Positions 34,560 through 41,855 of a stretch of 56,713 bases of DNA are shown one piece after another; position 1 is the stretch's first letter; each line of letters starts with the position of its first letter. Under the pieces are notes generated by a model that was not told the DNA's origin, searched no databases, and saw nothing but the letters and a program-made list of their open reading frames with translations. The stretch spans positions 1-56,713 of the forward strand of contig JAYWMQ010000038.1 of assembly GCA_035873375.1 (NCBI GenBank), written 5' to 3'. This stretch comes from Nitrospirota bacterium. GTDB taxonomy: Bacteria; Nitrospirota; Thermodesulfovibrionia; Thermodesulfovibrionales; JdFR-85. Position numbers and translations under genes: made by a program.

Positions 34560-35843
34560 TTACTTCCTCTTCAGGGCCTTCTCAACTGTCCTGATAGCGC
34601 AGAACTCACCGCACATGCTGCAGACCTCTGTTTCTGAAGGCGGGACCTCAGAGCGGTAACGCCTTACCTTTTCGGGATCAAGACTCAGCTCTATCTGACC
34701 GTTCCAGTCAAGGGCCTTTCTCCGGCGTGCCATTTCCCTGTTCCGCTCTATTGCCCCCGGTATACCCTTGGCAATATCTGCTGCATGGGCTGCAATTTTT
34801 GATGCTATTACGCCTTCTCTTACATCATCAATAGATGGCAGCCTGATATGTTCGGCAGGGGTGACATAGCAGAGGAAATCTGCCCCGGCTGATGCCGCAA
34901 TTGCGCCACCAATGGCGGCAGTTATATGGTCATAACCCATGGCAATATCCGTTACGAGCGGACCGAGGACATAAAAAGGCGCCCCATTGCACAGTTCTTT
35001 TTCCATCCTTATATTAAGCTCAACCTGATTCAGTGGAACATGACCGGGCCCTTCAATCATACTCTGAACTCCGGCGTCCTGTGCCCTCTGGTGCAACTCT
35101 CCAAGTATGATAAGCTCCTGGACCTGTGCCCGGTCTGTGGCATCTGCAATGCAACCAGGCCTCATCCCATCACCAAGACTGAGAGTCATGTCATATTTTT
35201 TTGCAATATCGAGCAGCCTGTCATAATACTCATAGAGCGGGTTTTCCCTCTTGTTGTAAATCATCCATTCAATCAAAAAAGCACCACCGCGGCTTACTAC
35301 ATCAAGTATCCGGCCCTCGTTGCGCAGGTGTTTTACAGTATCAAGAGTAAGCCCTGAATGGACGGTGATGAAATCAACCCCCTCTTTGCCATGGTCTTCA
35401 ATAACATTGAACAGGTCCTCCACGGTCATCTTTGCCATTGAGCCATAGACCTCTACTGTCCTTACAATCGCCTCATAAATAGGAACAGTTCCAATGGGTA
35501 CAGGAGATTTTCTGAGCATCAAGCTCCTCATGTCCTTTATCGGTCCTCCTGTGGAAAGGTCCATAACTGCATCTGCACCGTAAGTGACGAGGGTGTCCAG
35601 CTTTTCCATCTCCTCTTCAAAAGAGATGCGGTCTTTTGATGTGCCGATATTTGCATTGATCTTTGTCTTGAGCCCTTTGCCTACTGCAACCGGTTCAATC
35701 TGGTGAATATTATTGCGAAGGATTACAGTAACACCCTCTGCAATGTCCCTGCTCAATATTTCAGGGGAGATGCTTTCCAGCTCAGCGCATCTCCTTACCT
35801 CCTCTGTTATTTCTCCGCTTTTTGCTGATTCTATTCTTGTCAT
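34560..35843 (-). CDS. thiC: Phosphomethylpyrimidine synthase, short form
   Basis: A 427-residue radical SAM enzyme that converts AIR to HMP-phosphate in thiamine synthesis. INANIGTS, the GADAVMDLSTGG, TVPIYEA, DFITVHSGLT, SRGGAFLIEWM and IEGPGHVPLNQ segments are ThiC signatures. The C-terminal cluster motif is Cys408-X2-Cys411-X3-Cys415, one residue shorter than the common CX2CX4C. The protein lacks the N-terminal extension of E. coli-type ThiC (about 600 residues). It is the last gene of the TPP-regulated thiS-thiG-thiC operon. Confidence 0.95.
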   Translation of the reverse strand: MTRIESAKSGEITEEVRRCAELESISPEILSRDIAEGVTVILRNNIHQIEPVAVGKGLKTKINANIGTSKDRISFEEEMEKLDTLVTYGADAVMDLSTGGPIKDMRSLMLRKSPVPIGTVPIYEAIVRTVEVYGSMAKMTVEDLFNVIEDHGKEGVDFITVHSGLTLDTVKHLRNEGRILDVVSRGGAFLIEWMIYNKRENPLYEYYDRLLDIAKKYDMTLSLGDGMRPGCIADATDRAQVQELIILGELHQRAQDAGVQSMIEGPGHVPLNQVELNIRMEKELCNGAPFYVLGPLVTDIAMGYDHITAAIGGAIAASAGADFLCYVTPAEHIRLPSIDDVREGVIASKIAAHAADIAKGIPGAIERNREMARRRKALDWNGQIELSLDPEKVRRYRSEVPPSETEVCSMCGEFCAIRTVEKALKRK

Positions 35844-35870
35844 AGTTTTTTAACCTCGGTTTTTCAGTGT

Positions 35871-36644
35871 TTACAGGAGCATTCCTTCAAGGGGACTGCT
35901 TGCAGTTGCATAAAGTTTTTTCGGAATTCTGCCTGCCTTATAGGCAAGTCTTCCTGCAATAACGGCATGTTTCATTGCCCTGGCCATTGCAACAGGGTCT
36001 TTGGCCCCGGCAATTCCTGTATTTATAAGAGCCGCATTACAGCCAAGCTCCATTGCAATTGTCGAGTCGGAAGCTGTTCCAACACCGGCATCAACAATTA
36101 CAGGGGTATCAACGGTTTCGAGAATTATCTTTATATTGTATGGATTTCTTATACCGAGGCCGGAACCGATAGGCGCACCAAGGGGCATTACCGCAGCAGC
36201 TCCTGCATCGACGAGTCTCTTTGCAATGATCGGATCATCATTGGTGTAAGGGAAGACAATAAAGCCCTCTTTGGCAAGAATCTCGGTTGCCTTGAGGAGT
36301 CCGCAAACATCCGGAAAAAGTGTTTTTTCATCACCTATAACCTCAAGCTTGACCATGTCAGAGACCCCGGCCTCCCTTGCAAGACGCGAGTATCGCAGGG
36401 CATCCTCAACAGTGTAACAGCCTGCAGTATTGGGGAGAATTTTGTACCTCTTCGGGTCTATGTAGTCAAGTAGATTGGGTGATTTCCTGTCCAGAATATT
36501 TATTCTTCTGACTGCAACTGTGACAACGTCTGTGCCGGATTCTTCAACTGCCTTTGCTGTTTCCTCGAAATCCCTGTATTTGCCTGTTCCAACCCACAGC
36601 CTTGACTTAAACTCTACTCCCCGTATAATAAACCTGTCTTCCAT
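35871..36644 (-). CDS. thiG: Thiazole synthase
   Basis: A 257-residue TIM-barrel enzyme that builds the thiazole ring from DXP, dehydroglycine and ThiS thiocarboxylate. [74 protein letters not shown] are near-invariant. Its ATG lies 3 bp after a GGAGGAGGA ribosome site that is itself the Gly-coding end of thiS. The two genes overlap by 38 bp. A glycine- or tyrosine-derived dehydroglycine source (ThiO/ThiH) is not in the window. Confidence 0.95.
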   Translation of the reverse strand: MEDRFIIRGVEFKSRLWVGTGKYRDFEETAKAVEESGTDVVTVAVRRINILDRKSPNLLDYIDPKRYKILPNTAGCYTVEDALRYSRLAREAGVSDMVKLEVIGDEKTLFPDVCGLLKATEILAKEGFIVFPYTNDDPIIAKRLVDAGAAAVMPLGAPIGSGLGIRNPYNIKIILETVDTPVIVDAGVGTASDSTIAMELGCNAALINTGIAGAKDPVAMARAMKHAVIAGRLAYKAGRIPKKLYATASSPLEGMLL

Positions 36645-36846
36645 AACATCCTCCTCCTACAAAACTTACAACCTCTACTGTATCACCATCATTCAGCAGA
36701 AAATTGCTGTAATCAGGCTTGCTTATAATCTTGAGATTTACTTCTACAGCAACCCCCGCCGAATGAATATCAAGCTCCTTCAGGAGGTCTTCCACACTCT
36801 TTATATCTCCGGTGATATATTCCTCTCCGTTTAAGCGTATTCTCAT
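36607..36846 (-). CDS. thiS: Sulfur carrier protein ThiS with C-terminal extension
   Basis: A 79-residue ubiquitin-like sulfur carrier. The core (residues 1-66) has normal ThiS length and the expected VVSFVGGG end. There is no stop codon after the Gly-Gly: the frame continues for 13 residues ([13 protein letters not shown]) into thiG. A free C-terminal Gly-Gly is needed for adenylation by ThiF, so either the tail is removed after translation, or a base change or assembly error destroyed the stop. It is first in the operon, behind the TPP riboswitch. No ribosome site is obvious. Confidence 0.85.
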   Translation of the reverse strand: MRIRLNGEEYITGDIKSVEDLLKELDIHSAGVAVEVNLKIISKPDYSNFLLNDGDTVEVVSFVGGGCYGRQVYYTGSRV

Positions 36847-36930
36847 ATTTAACTGAAGGATTGGAGCCTTGGATTCTTATTCCTCCATTCCTCCACATCT
36901 CCATCACTCCATGGTTTCTCAATCGTGATA

Positions 36931-36971
36931 AAAAAAACAAAAAAGCCGTATCCCTGGATGGAATACGGCTT
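36931..36971 (-). terminator. Attenuator terminator of the TPP riboswitch
   Basis: On the minus strand a 9-bp stem (36963-36971 with 36943-36951) is followed by a long U tract (36931-36942). An alternative 8-bp hairpin, 36970-36977 with 36956-36963, shares the left arm and would prevent it. The pair is the expression platform of the riboswitch, upstream of thiS. Confidence 0.9.
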
Positions 36972-36979
36972 CCATCCCT

Positions 36980-37070
36980 TTCCCTACGCCGGTATAACCC
37001 GGATCAGGTTCCATGGGTCCCCCGCACTGAATTTTTGCGGGGCTCTCAGGCTCATGCCTCCCCCAGGGAC
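36980..37070 (-). promoter_or_regulatory. TPP riboswitch (THI element)
   Basis: The minus strand carries the conserved parts of the TPP aptamer: CUGAGA (37049-37044), the ACCUGAUC segment (37009-37002), UAUACCGGCGUAGGGAA at the 3' side and a P1 stem formed by UCCCU with AGGGA (36981-36985). It lies about 135 bp upstream of the thiS ATG and precedes a terminator, so high thiamine pyrophosphate should stop transcription of thiSGC. Confidence 0.95.
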
Positions 37071-37106
37071 ATCAGAAACTTATGTTCAGGTTGTTATTAT
37101 GAATAA

Positions 37107-37136
37107 AGTATAGTTAATACAAATAATAAATGTCAA
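37107..37136 (-). promoter_or_regulatory. Promoter of the thiS-thiG-thiC operon
   Basis: On the minus strand, TTGACA (37136-37131), an 18-bp spacer and TATACT (37112-37107) form a near-perfect housekeeping promoter about 37 bp upstream of the aptamer. Confidence 0.8.
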
Positions 37137-37169
37137 ACAGACGATCGGCAGTTGACTTGCAGGCCGGTT

Positions 37170-38294
37170 TCAGGTTGATATATCAGTGGTCTTCTCAATA
37201 GAGTCTAATATCTCGACAATCACCCTGTTTGAAAGGAGCATCCCCCTTTCAGTCAGACGGATCCAGCCGTTTTTCTTCAGGATAAGGCCTTCCTGTTCAA
37301 GGTGATGGAGTAGTCCAGTGGAAGTTGATATTGTATCGGTGTTAAATCCCCTGTCTGTCCTGAGCTTTAAAAATATTTCCTCGTTGATCCTGTCGAGGTC
37401 TGTCAGTGCTATCTCTTCCACTGCTGCCCTGCCTTTTTCTTCCATAAGCCGGATATAATCCGAAATGTCAGCAGTGTTGCGCAGTCTGGTCTCCTGAACA
37501 AGTGCATGGGCTGAGACGCCGAATCCCAGATACTCTCCCCGCATCCAATAGTTCATATTATGTCTGCAATGAAAGCCTTTCAGGGAATAATTGGATATTT
37601 CATAATGTAAATAACCTTTTTCTGCAAGCAGGTCTGCTGTAAGTTCGTACATCGCAATTTTGTCATCATCAGCCGGAAGTATTACCTTTCCTTCAGATAA
37701 CATGCATGAAAGTGGAGTGCCTCTTTCAACAGACAATTCATAGGCTGAAATATGAGGCGGGTTGTAGCTGAGCACCTGCTTTAAAGTATCTCTCAATCCT
37801 TCAGGGTCCTGTCCGGGTATGCCATATATGATGTCAACGGAGAAATTATCAAAATACCTGCTGGTCCATTCCATTGTATTCCGTGAGTCAGCCTCATCAT
37901 GTACTCTTCCAAGGACGTTAAGCTCATCGGGGTTCAGGGATTGTATGCCTATGCTTAATCTGTTGATGCCTGTATTGCTCAGGGCTCTGACCTTGTGGAG
38001 ATTAATTGTTCCGGGATTAACCTCGAGTGTTATCTCGGCACCATGGGAAATATGGAATTTTTGTTCAAGCTTATTTATAATTGCCTCTACCTCTGAAGGT
38101 GAAAGCAACGAAGGAGTTCCCCCGCCAATATAGATGGTCTCTACCTTACCGGCAAACGGGGTCATTTCTATTTCTTTCATTAATGCCTTCAAGTAGCGAT
38201 CTTTAATGGGTTCATTAAAAGGAATAGAGTAAAAATCACAGTAATTGCACTTTTTTATACAGAAGGGGATATGAATATAGATTGCAGCGGACAT
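37170..38294 (-). CDS. hemW: HemW-type radical SAM haem chaperone
   Basis: A 374-residue radical SAM protein with the CX3CX2C cluster at Cys12, Cys16 and Cys19 (CIKKCNYCDF) and the GGGTPSLL motif. The CX3CX2C is followed directly by DF, as in HemW rather than HemN, and the C-terminal HNMNYWMRGEYLGFG matches HemN_C/HemW. HemW is thought to insert haem into enzymes, not to oxidise coproporphyrinogen. The ATG lies six bases after TATAAT on the minus strand, so the transcript is predicted leaderless, as for hemH. Confidence 0.88.
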   Translation of the reverse strand: MSAAIYIHIPFCIKKCNYCDFYSIPFNEPIKDRYLKALMKEIEMTPFAGKVETIYIGGGTPSLLSPSEVEAIINKLEQKFHISHGAEITLEVNPGTINLHKVRALSNTGINRLSIGIQSLNPDELNVLGRVHDEADSRNTMEWTSRYFDNFSVDIIYGIPGQDPEGLRDTLKQVLSYNPPHISAYELSVERGTPLSCMLSEGKVILPADDDKIAMYELTADLLAEKGYLHYEISNYSLKGFHCRHNMNYWMRGEYLGFGVSAHALVQETRLRNTADISDYIRLMEEKGRAAVEEIALTDLDRINEEIFLKLRTDRGFNTDTISTSTGLLHHLEQEGLILKKNGWIRLTERGMLLSNRVIVEILDSIEKTTDIST

Positions 38295-38300
38295 ATATTT

Positions 38301-38306
38301 ATTATA
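38301..38306 (-). promoter_or_regulatory. -10 box of hemW, leaderless start
   Basis: The minus strand shows TATAAT (38306-38301), then six bases, then the hemW ATG at 38294. The order TATAAT-N2-ATAT-ATG is the same as at hemH. The -35 is poor. Confidence 0.65.
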
Positions 38307-38347
38307 GCCTAAGCAAGGTTGAAATAGAGTAGTATTGCAATAGTAAG

Positions 38348-38392
38348 ACGGCAGGGCATCCCAAGGTTATACGTGTAGGGATGCCCTGCCGT
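38348..38392. terminator. 15-bp stem terminator between the selenoprotein and hemW
   Basis: A perfect 15-bp stem pairs 38348-38362 with 38378-38392 around a 15-nt loop, and a T-run follows on the plus strand. On the minus strand it comes 27 bp after the selenoprotein stop, preceded by an A tract, and could end that transcript. Confidence 0.7.
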
Positions 38393-38418
38393 ATTTTTTT
38401 AAACATCAAATTTAAAAG

Positions 38419-39177
38419 TTATTTGCCTTCTATAAGCTTGATCAAGTCTTCAGCTTTTTGGTTGCCACTCAGCAGCCTGCCGTCAGGAAGGATGATGGCA
38501 GGTGTTCCCCTTATACCGAGTTTTTTAGCAAGCTCTATATTCTTGTCAATAGCATCTGTTGTGCACGTGGGTGCAGGAATGGTCTTCTTTTCATAGGCAT
38601 CTTCAAGTAGCTTGATCGATTTCTCGCACACTATGCTCTTTGACTTGTTATAAGCATCAGGATGAATGCTTGTCAGTGGATACATTTTCAGATAAAAGGC
38701 TATGTCGGTTCTTTCTTTTACGATTTTCTTCATCTCCTGATGAAGTTTTGCACAGTAAGGTCAGTCGGGGTCATCAAAGACTATAACTTTATACTTTGCA
38801 TCTGCTTTACCCAATAGCAAGGCATCATCGAGAGGTATCTGAGAAGTATCAATCCTGTTCATATCAGTCATTCTCTGCTGTGTCAGGTTGACCTTTGTCT
38901 TTACATCAACAATTGACCCCAGTACCAGATTTTTCCTTGAGGAGTCCATGTAAACAAGGACCTTTTTGTCTCCGACGTTGAGGCTGACTTCACAAAGTCC
39001 TTCAACTGGTGATTGTTGAACACCAACCACTTTTGCTTTCGGGTCAAAACCTTTCAGAACCTCGTAGGCCTCTTCTTTGGAGATATTACATTTGCCGGAT
39101 GCCGCAAGGGAGGGTGTGGTAACACTGATGAACATCAGAAGCATCAACGAGGACAACAGGATAAAAAATTTAGTCAT
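38419..39177 (-). CDS. DsbC/DsbG-like periplasmic disulfide isomerase with selenocysteine (UXXC)
   Basis: A 252-residue protein if the in-frame TGA at 38763-38761 is read as selenocysteine (residue 139). Residues 1-25 are a signal peptide ending SLA. The N-terminal part (about 30-125) looks like a DsbC dimerisation domain. The thioredoxin-type domain has the active site Sec139-Pro-Tyr-Cys142 after the usual VFDDPD, a second Cys pair at 184 and 205 spaced as in E. coli DsbC (141 and 163), and the cis-Pro loop Thr225-Pro226. A strong ribosome site (GGAGG) precedes the ATG at 39177 and a TATAAT box is at 39210-39205. Conventional gene finders would split it into 138- and about 104-residue pieces. 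A TGA-based pseudogene or sequence error is possible but much less likely. Confidence 0.88.
38728..38745 (-). promoter_or_regulatory. Bacterial SECIS-like hairpin
   Basis: On the minus strand CUUCAUC (38745-38739) pairs perfectly with GAUGAAG (38734-38728) around an AGGA tetraloop. The loop begins 22 nt after the UGA, within the 16-37 nt usual for bacterial SECIS elements, and carries G in the first two loop positions. It lies within the coding sequence of the DsbC-like gene, as expected. Confidence 0.8.
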
Positions 39178-39270
39178 ACAGACCTCCGTTCCAGATTTTT
39201 AATTATTATAGTAACACATTATGAAAAAAATATGAACATGTTGATATTGTAATTTCTAAGGCACTTTCTA

Positions 39271-39276
39271 TATCAT
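39271..39276 (+). promoter_or_regulatory. -10 box of the Crp/Fnr gene, near-leaderless
   Basis: TTGTAA (39247-39252), an 18-bp spacer and TATCAT (39271-39276) lie 9 bases before the ATG at 39286. No ribosome site is present. Confidence 0.5.
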
Positions 39277-39285
39277 TTATATATT

Positions 39286-39960
39286 ATGGTCACTGACATA
39301 CGAAAGATAGGATTATTTAAAGACCTTGAAGAAGAGGAGCTAAAGGAGATCGAGCCTTACCTGAGGCCGTCTTCGTTTTCAAGGAAAGAGGTCATTTTTG
39401 CAGAGGGTGACCCCCCGGACTATCTTTACTTTGTGATGAAGGGAAAGGTCAAGATAACCAAGTTGTCTCAGGACGGCAAGGAGATAATTATAGAGATTAT
39501 ATCGCCCTTTGATTTCTTTGGCGGTGTTGCCGTTATGAGGGGATTTCCCTATCCCGCAAATGCAGTGGCAATGGAGAAGACCGAACTTTTAAAGGTCTCA
39601 AGGAAGGACCTCCTGAGAATACTGGACAGATTTCCATCCCTGATGTATTGCATGACCATGAACCTTGGCGACAGGATGAGAGGAGCCCATGAAACCCTTA
39701 AAAATATTGCCCTTGAGCGTGTTGAGGCAAGGATAGTCTCGTTACTCCTGAAACTGGCTGAAAACCTGGGCAGAGAGACAGATGAAGGTATCCTTATCGA
39801 TATGCGGCTTTCCAGACAGGATATTGCTGATATGGTCGGCACAACAGTTGAGACTGCTATAAGGACAATGACCAGGTTCAGGAAAGCAGGGTTAATCAGG
39901 GAAGTGGATGGCAGGGTTTTAATAACAGACCCCAAGGGACTGAGCGCCTTAGGGTCTTAG
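39286..39960 (+). CDS. Crp/Fnr family transcriptional regulator
   Basis: A 224-residue regulator with an N-terminal cyclic-nucleotide-binding-type beta-barrel (about 10-130; EVIFAEGDPPDYLYFVMKGKVKI) and a C-terminal winged helix (about 150-220; SRQDIADMVGTTVETAIRTMTRFRKAGLI). There are no clustered N-terminal Cys residues, so it is not an Fe-S Fnr; it could be DNR-like or Crp-like. Without a ribosome site it is probably translated from a near-leaderless message. It is divergent from the selenoprotein gene and converges with the CcoN-like gene, either of which it may control. Confidence 0.88.
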   Translation: MVTDIRKIGLFKDLEEEELKEIEPYLRPSSFSRKEVIFAEGDPPDYLYFVMKGKVKITKLSQDGKEIIIEIISPFDFFGGVAVMRGFPYPANAVAMEKTELLKVSRKDLLRILDRFPSLMYCMTMNLGDRMRGAHETLKNIALERVEARIVSLLLKLAENLGRETDEGILIDMRLSRQDIADMVGTTVETAIRTMTRFRKAGLIREVDGRVLITDPKGLSALGS

Positions 39961-39985
39961 GAATTATTAAAGTTTACCGCTGTTG

Positions 39986-40396
39986 CTAACCCTTTTCCTT
40001 TGCAAGCAGTGTTGCAAGCATGTTGTAGAAGAACAGAAAGATTGAAAAAACCTCGATCAAACCGCTAAGGAGAGTGAGGGTCCTGTAAATGCCGGCATCT
40101 GAATAGTATGTTCCCAGCGTATAAGAGATTGCAAGGCCGATAAGTCCTATGTTTGCCAGCCAGAATTGCACCTCAGCCATTGCCTTGCTCTTTAAAAGCC
40201 TTCCCGAGAATCTTGGCAGAATATGGTATCCCACCCCATAGATCATCATGGATACCCAGCCAAGCAGCATGAAGTGGGAGTGAACAAACCTGAGGGTAAG
40301 GAAATCAGGGTTTACAATCATTAAAATGCCTAAAACGGATGCAACGGCAAGATATACCAGGCTCATGACTATAAAGTTTGTTACAAATCTGTCCAT
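39986..40396 (-). CDS. CcoN/NorB-like four-helix mini-protein
   Basis: A 136-residue membrane protein with four hydrophobic segments. VHSHFMLLGWVSMMIYGVGYHILPRFSGR is very like the haem-binding region of cbb3 oxidase subunit I and nitric-oxide reductase subunits, but only a third of a subunit is present. It keeps His residues in HSH and GYH. It has a strong ribosome site (AAGGAGG). Stand-alone small relatives of haem-copper oxidase subunits have no assigned function that I know. Proximity to a Crp/Fnr gene suggests a role in gas or redox response, which is inference. Confidence 0.65.
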   Translation of the reverse strand: MDRFVTNFIVMSLVYLAVASVLGILMIVNPDFLTLRFVHSHFMLLGWVSMMIYGVGYHILPRFSGRLLKSKAMAEVQFWLANIGLIGLAISYTLGTYYSDAGIYRTLTLLSGLIEVFSIFLFFYNMLATLLAKEKG

Positions 40397-40582
40397 AATG
40401 ACCTCCTTTGCAGCGGGACTATCTGTTTTTTTCTGATCTTGTGGTTATTTTAAGCCTTTGTACTTATACTTTAATATAACCTGAGGATTCTTTCCATGAT
40501 TCATGTCATAAGTGATTGATTTTTCGTATTGTAAGTTATATCATATTATTATCACTTAGTGACGTATATCCAGGGTGACCGG

Positions 40583-40975
40583 ATGAAAAGACTTGTTGCA
40601 GCGTTGGTTTTGCCGTTTTTATTGTGCGCAACTGCATATGGAATGGTCTTCAACGAGAAGCGGATAAACGCCAGGAGGGTTACCATAATAATTGCCGATA
40701 ATCTCAGACTTCCCAATATAACAGATGGAAAGATAGTATTCACGGACATTGGACAGAACAGGATAAGGAACCTCCGGAGGATTGATATTATAGTTGATAA
40801 GTATGGACAAACAGCGGGTGTCAGGCTTGTGTATGAAGATGATATCTCCGGCTTGAAGAGCCTCTACCTGCATAAAATAAAAGCCCTTCTGATTGAGCAA
40901 GAAAAGAAACCCATTATGAAGAGAGGTTTAATAATCAGAACCATTACTGCCGATGAACTTGCAAGCCCCTGGTAG
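40583..40975 (+). CDS. Small exported protein of unknown function
   Basis: A 130-residue protein with a signal peptide of about 20 residues ending ATAYG. The mature part is mixed polar, with a charged C-terminal half and no Cys. I chose the ATG at 40583, behind AGGGTGACC; an in-frame GTG eight codons upstream (40559) also exists. I do not recognise a family. It is followed after about 100 bp by a CsgG-like lipoprotein gene. Confidence 0.6.
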   Translation: MKRLVAALVLPFLLCATAYGMVFNEKRINARRVTIIIADNLRLPNITDGKIVFTDIGQNRIRNLRRIDIIVDKYGQTAGVRLVYEDDISGLKSLYLHKIKALLIEQEKKPIMKRGLIIRTITADELASPW

Positions 40976-41076
40976 ATTCAGGAGCCTTTCAAGAGGGGAC
41001 AATAAACAGGTCTGTATATCATAAGTTGCTCAATTCAGTTGTATTTTTCGTATAAATTTCAACGGGGAGGTTATAT

Positions 41077-41820
41077 ATGAGTACAGGAATAAAGAGAGTC
41101 CTTTATCTTGCCATGCTTGTTGTGCTTGCACTTTTCATCTCTTCTTGTGCATCAACAACGGCAGAGGTTCAACAGCAACCGACTGCTCCGACTGTTCAGC
41201 AGGCCCGGACTTATAACGGCCCGAAGGCGAGGATAACGGTTGCACGCATAAAGTGTAAGGCTGCGAAGTGTGCAGGCGCAATCGGTGATGGTTTGAGAGA
41301 TATGCTCATCAGCGGACTTTTCAGGACAAACCGGTTTGTGGTTCTGGGGGGCAGGGAAGAACTCAAGGAGATAAAAGAAGAGATTGACCTTGCTCAGAGC
41401 GGGTATGTAAAAGAGAGCGGGGCTCCCCGGGCCGGAGGGTGGGAATCAGCTGATATTATAGTGCTTGGTTCCATAACAGCTTTTGAACCAAAGGCCGGCG
41501 GGATGGGTATCGGCGCCGGGGGGCTGTTGCCCGGTGTTTTGGGGGGTATCAGGTTTGGCAAAGACGATGCTTATATCTCCATGGACCTCAGGATTATCGA
41601 TGTGAGAACAAGAAGGATTATAAACACTACAACTGTAGATGGAAAGGCGTCTTCTTTCAGGGTCGGGGGGCTCGGATTTGGCTGGGGTGGTGTTGGAATC
41701 CTTGGGGCAGGGCTGAGCGTGTATAAGAATACACCGATGGAGAAGGCCGTAAGGGTGATGATAGACAAGGCCGTGAATTTCATCTCATCCCATACACCTG
41801 AGAGCTATTACAGATATTAA
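41077..41820 (+). CDS. CsgG-family lipoprotein
   Basis: A 247-residue lipoprotein: the signal sequence ends in the lipobox ISSC at about residue 24, followed by a Gln/Thr/Pro-rich linker. The rest resembles the CsgG/penicillin-binding-protein-activator-LpoB group: GLRDMLISGLFRTNRFVVLGGREEL, ADIIVLGSITAF, and the C-terminal AISMDLRIIDVRTRRII-type strand with many glycines. Such proteins form outer-membrane secretion pores or assembly platforms. No curli subunits are near; partner unknown. Ribosome site GGGGAGG. Confidence 0.8.
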   Translation: MSTGIKRVLYLAMLVVLALFISSCASTTAEVQQQPTAPTVQQARTYNGPKARITVARIKCKAAKCAGAIGDGLRDMLISGLFRTNRFVVLGGREELKEIKEEIDLAQSGYVKESGAPRAGGWESADIIVLGSITAFEPKAGGMGIGAGGLLPGVLGGIRFGKDDAYISMDLRIIDVRTRRIINTTTVDGKASSFRVGGLGFGWGGVGILGAGLSVYKNTPMEKAVRVMIDKAVNFISSHTPESYYRY

Positions 41821-41855
41821 GCCGGAAGAATTACAGGATCCTGGGATTGTTTATC

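Noticed and set aside
38761-38763. TGA as an ordinary stop making two separate genes
   Set aside because: The downstream half has no start with a ribosome site and no signal peptide, and the TGA replaces a catalytic Cys with a SECIS-like hairpin just after it.
40490-40560. Fnr/DNR-type box (TTGAT-N4-ATCAA) upstream of the CcoN-like gene
   Set aside because: Only half-sites such as TTGAT are visible; the second half does not match.
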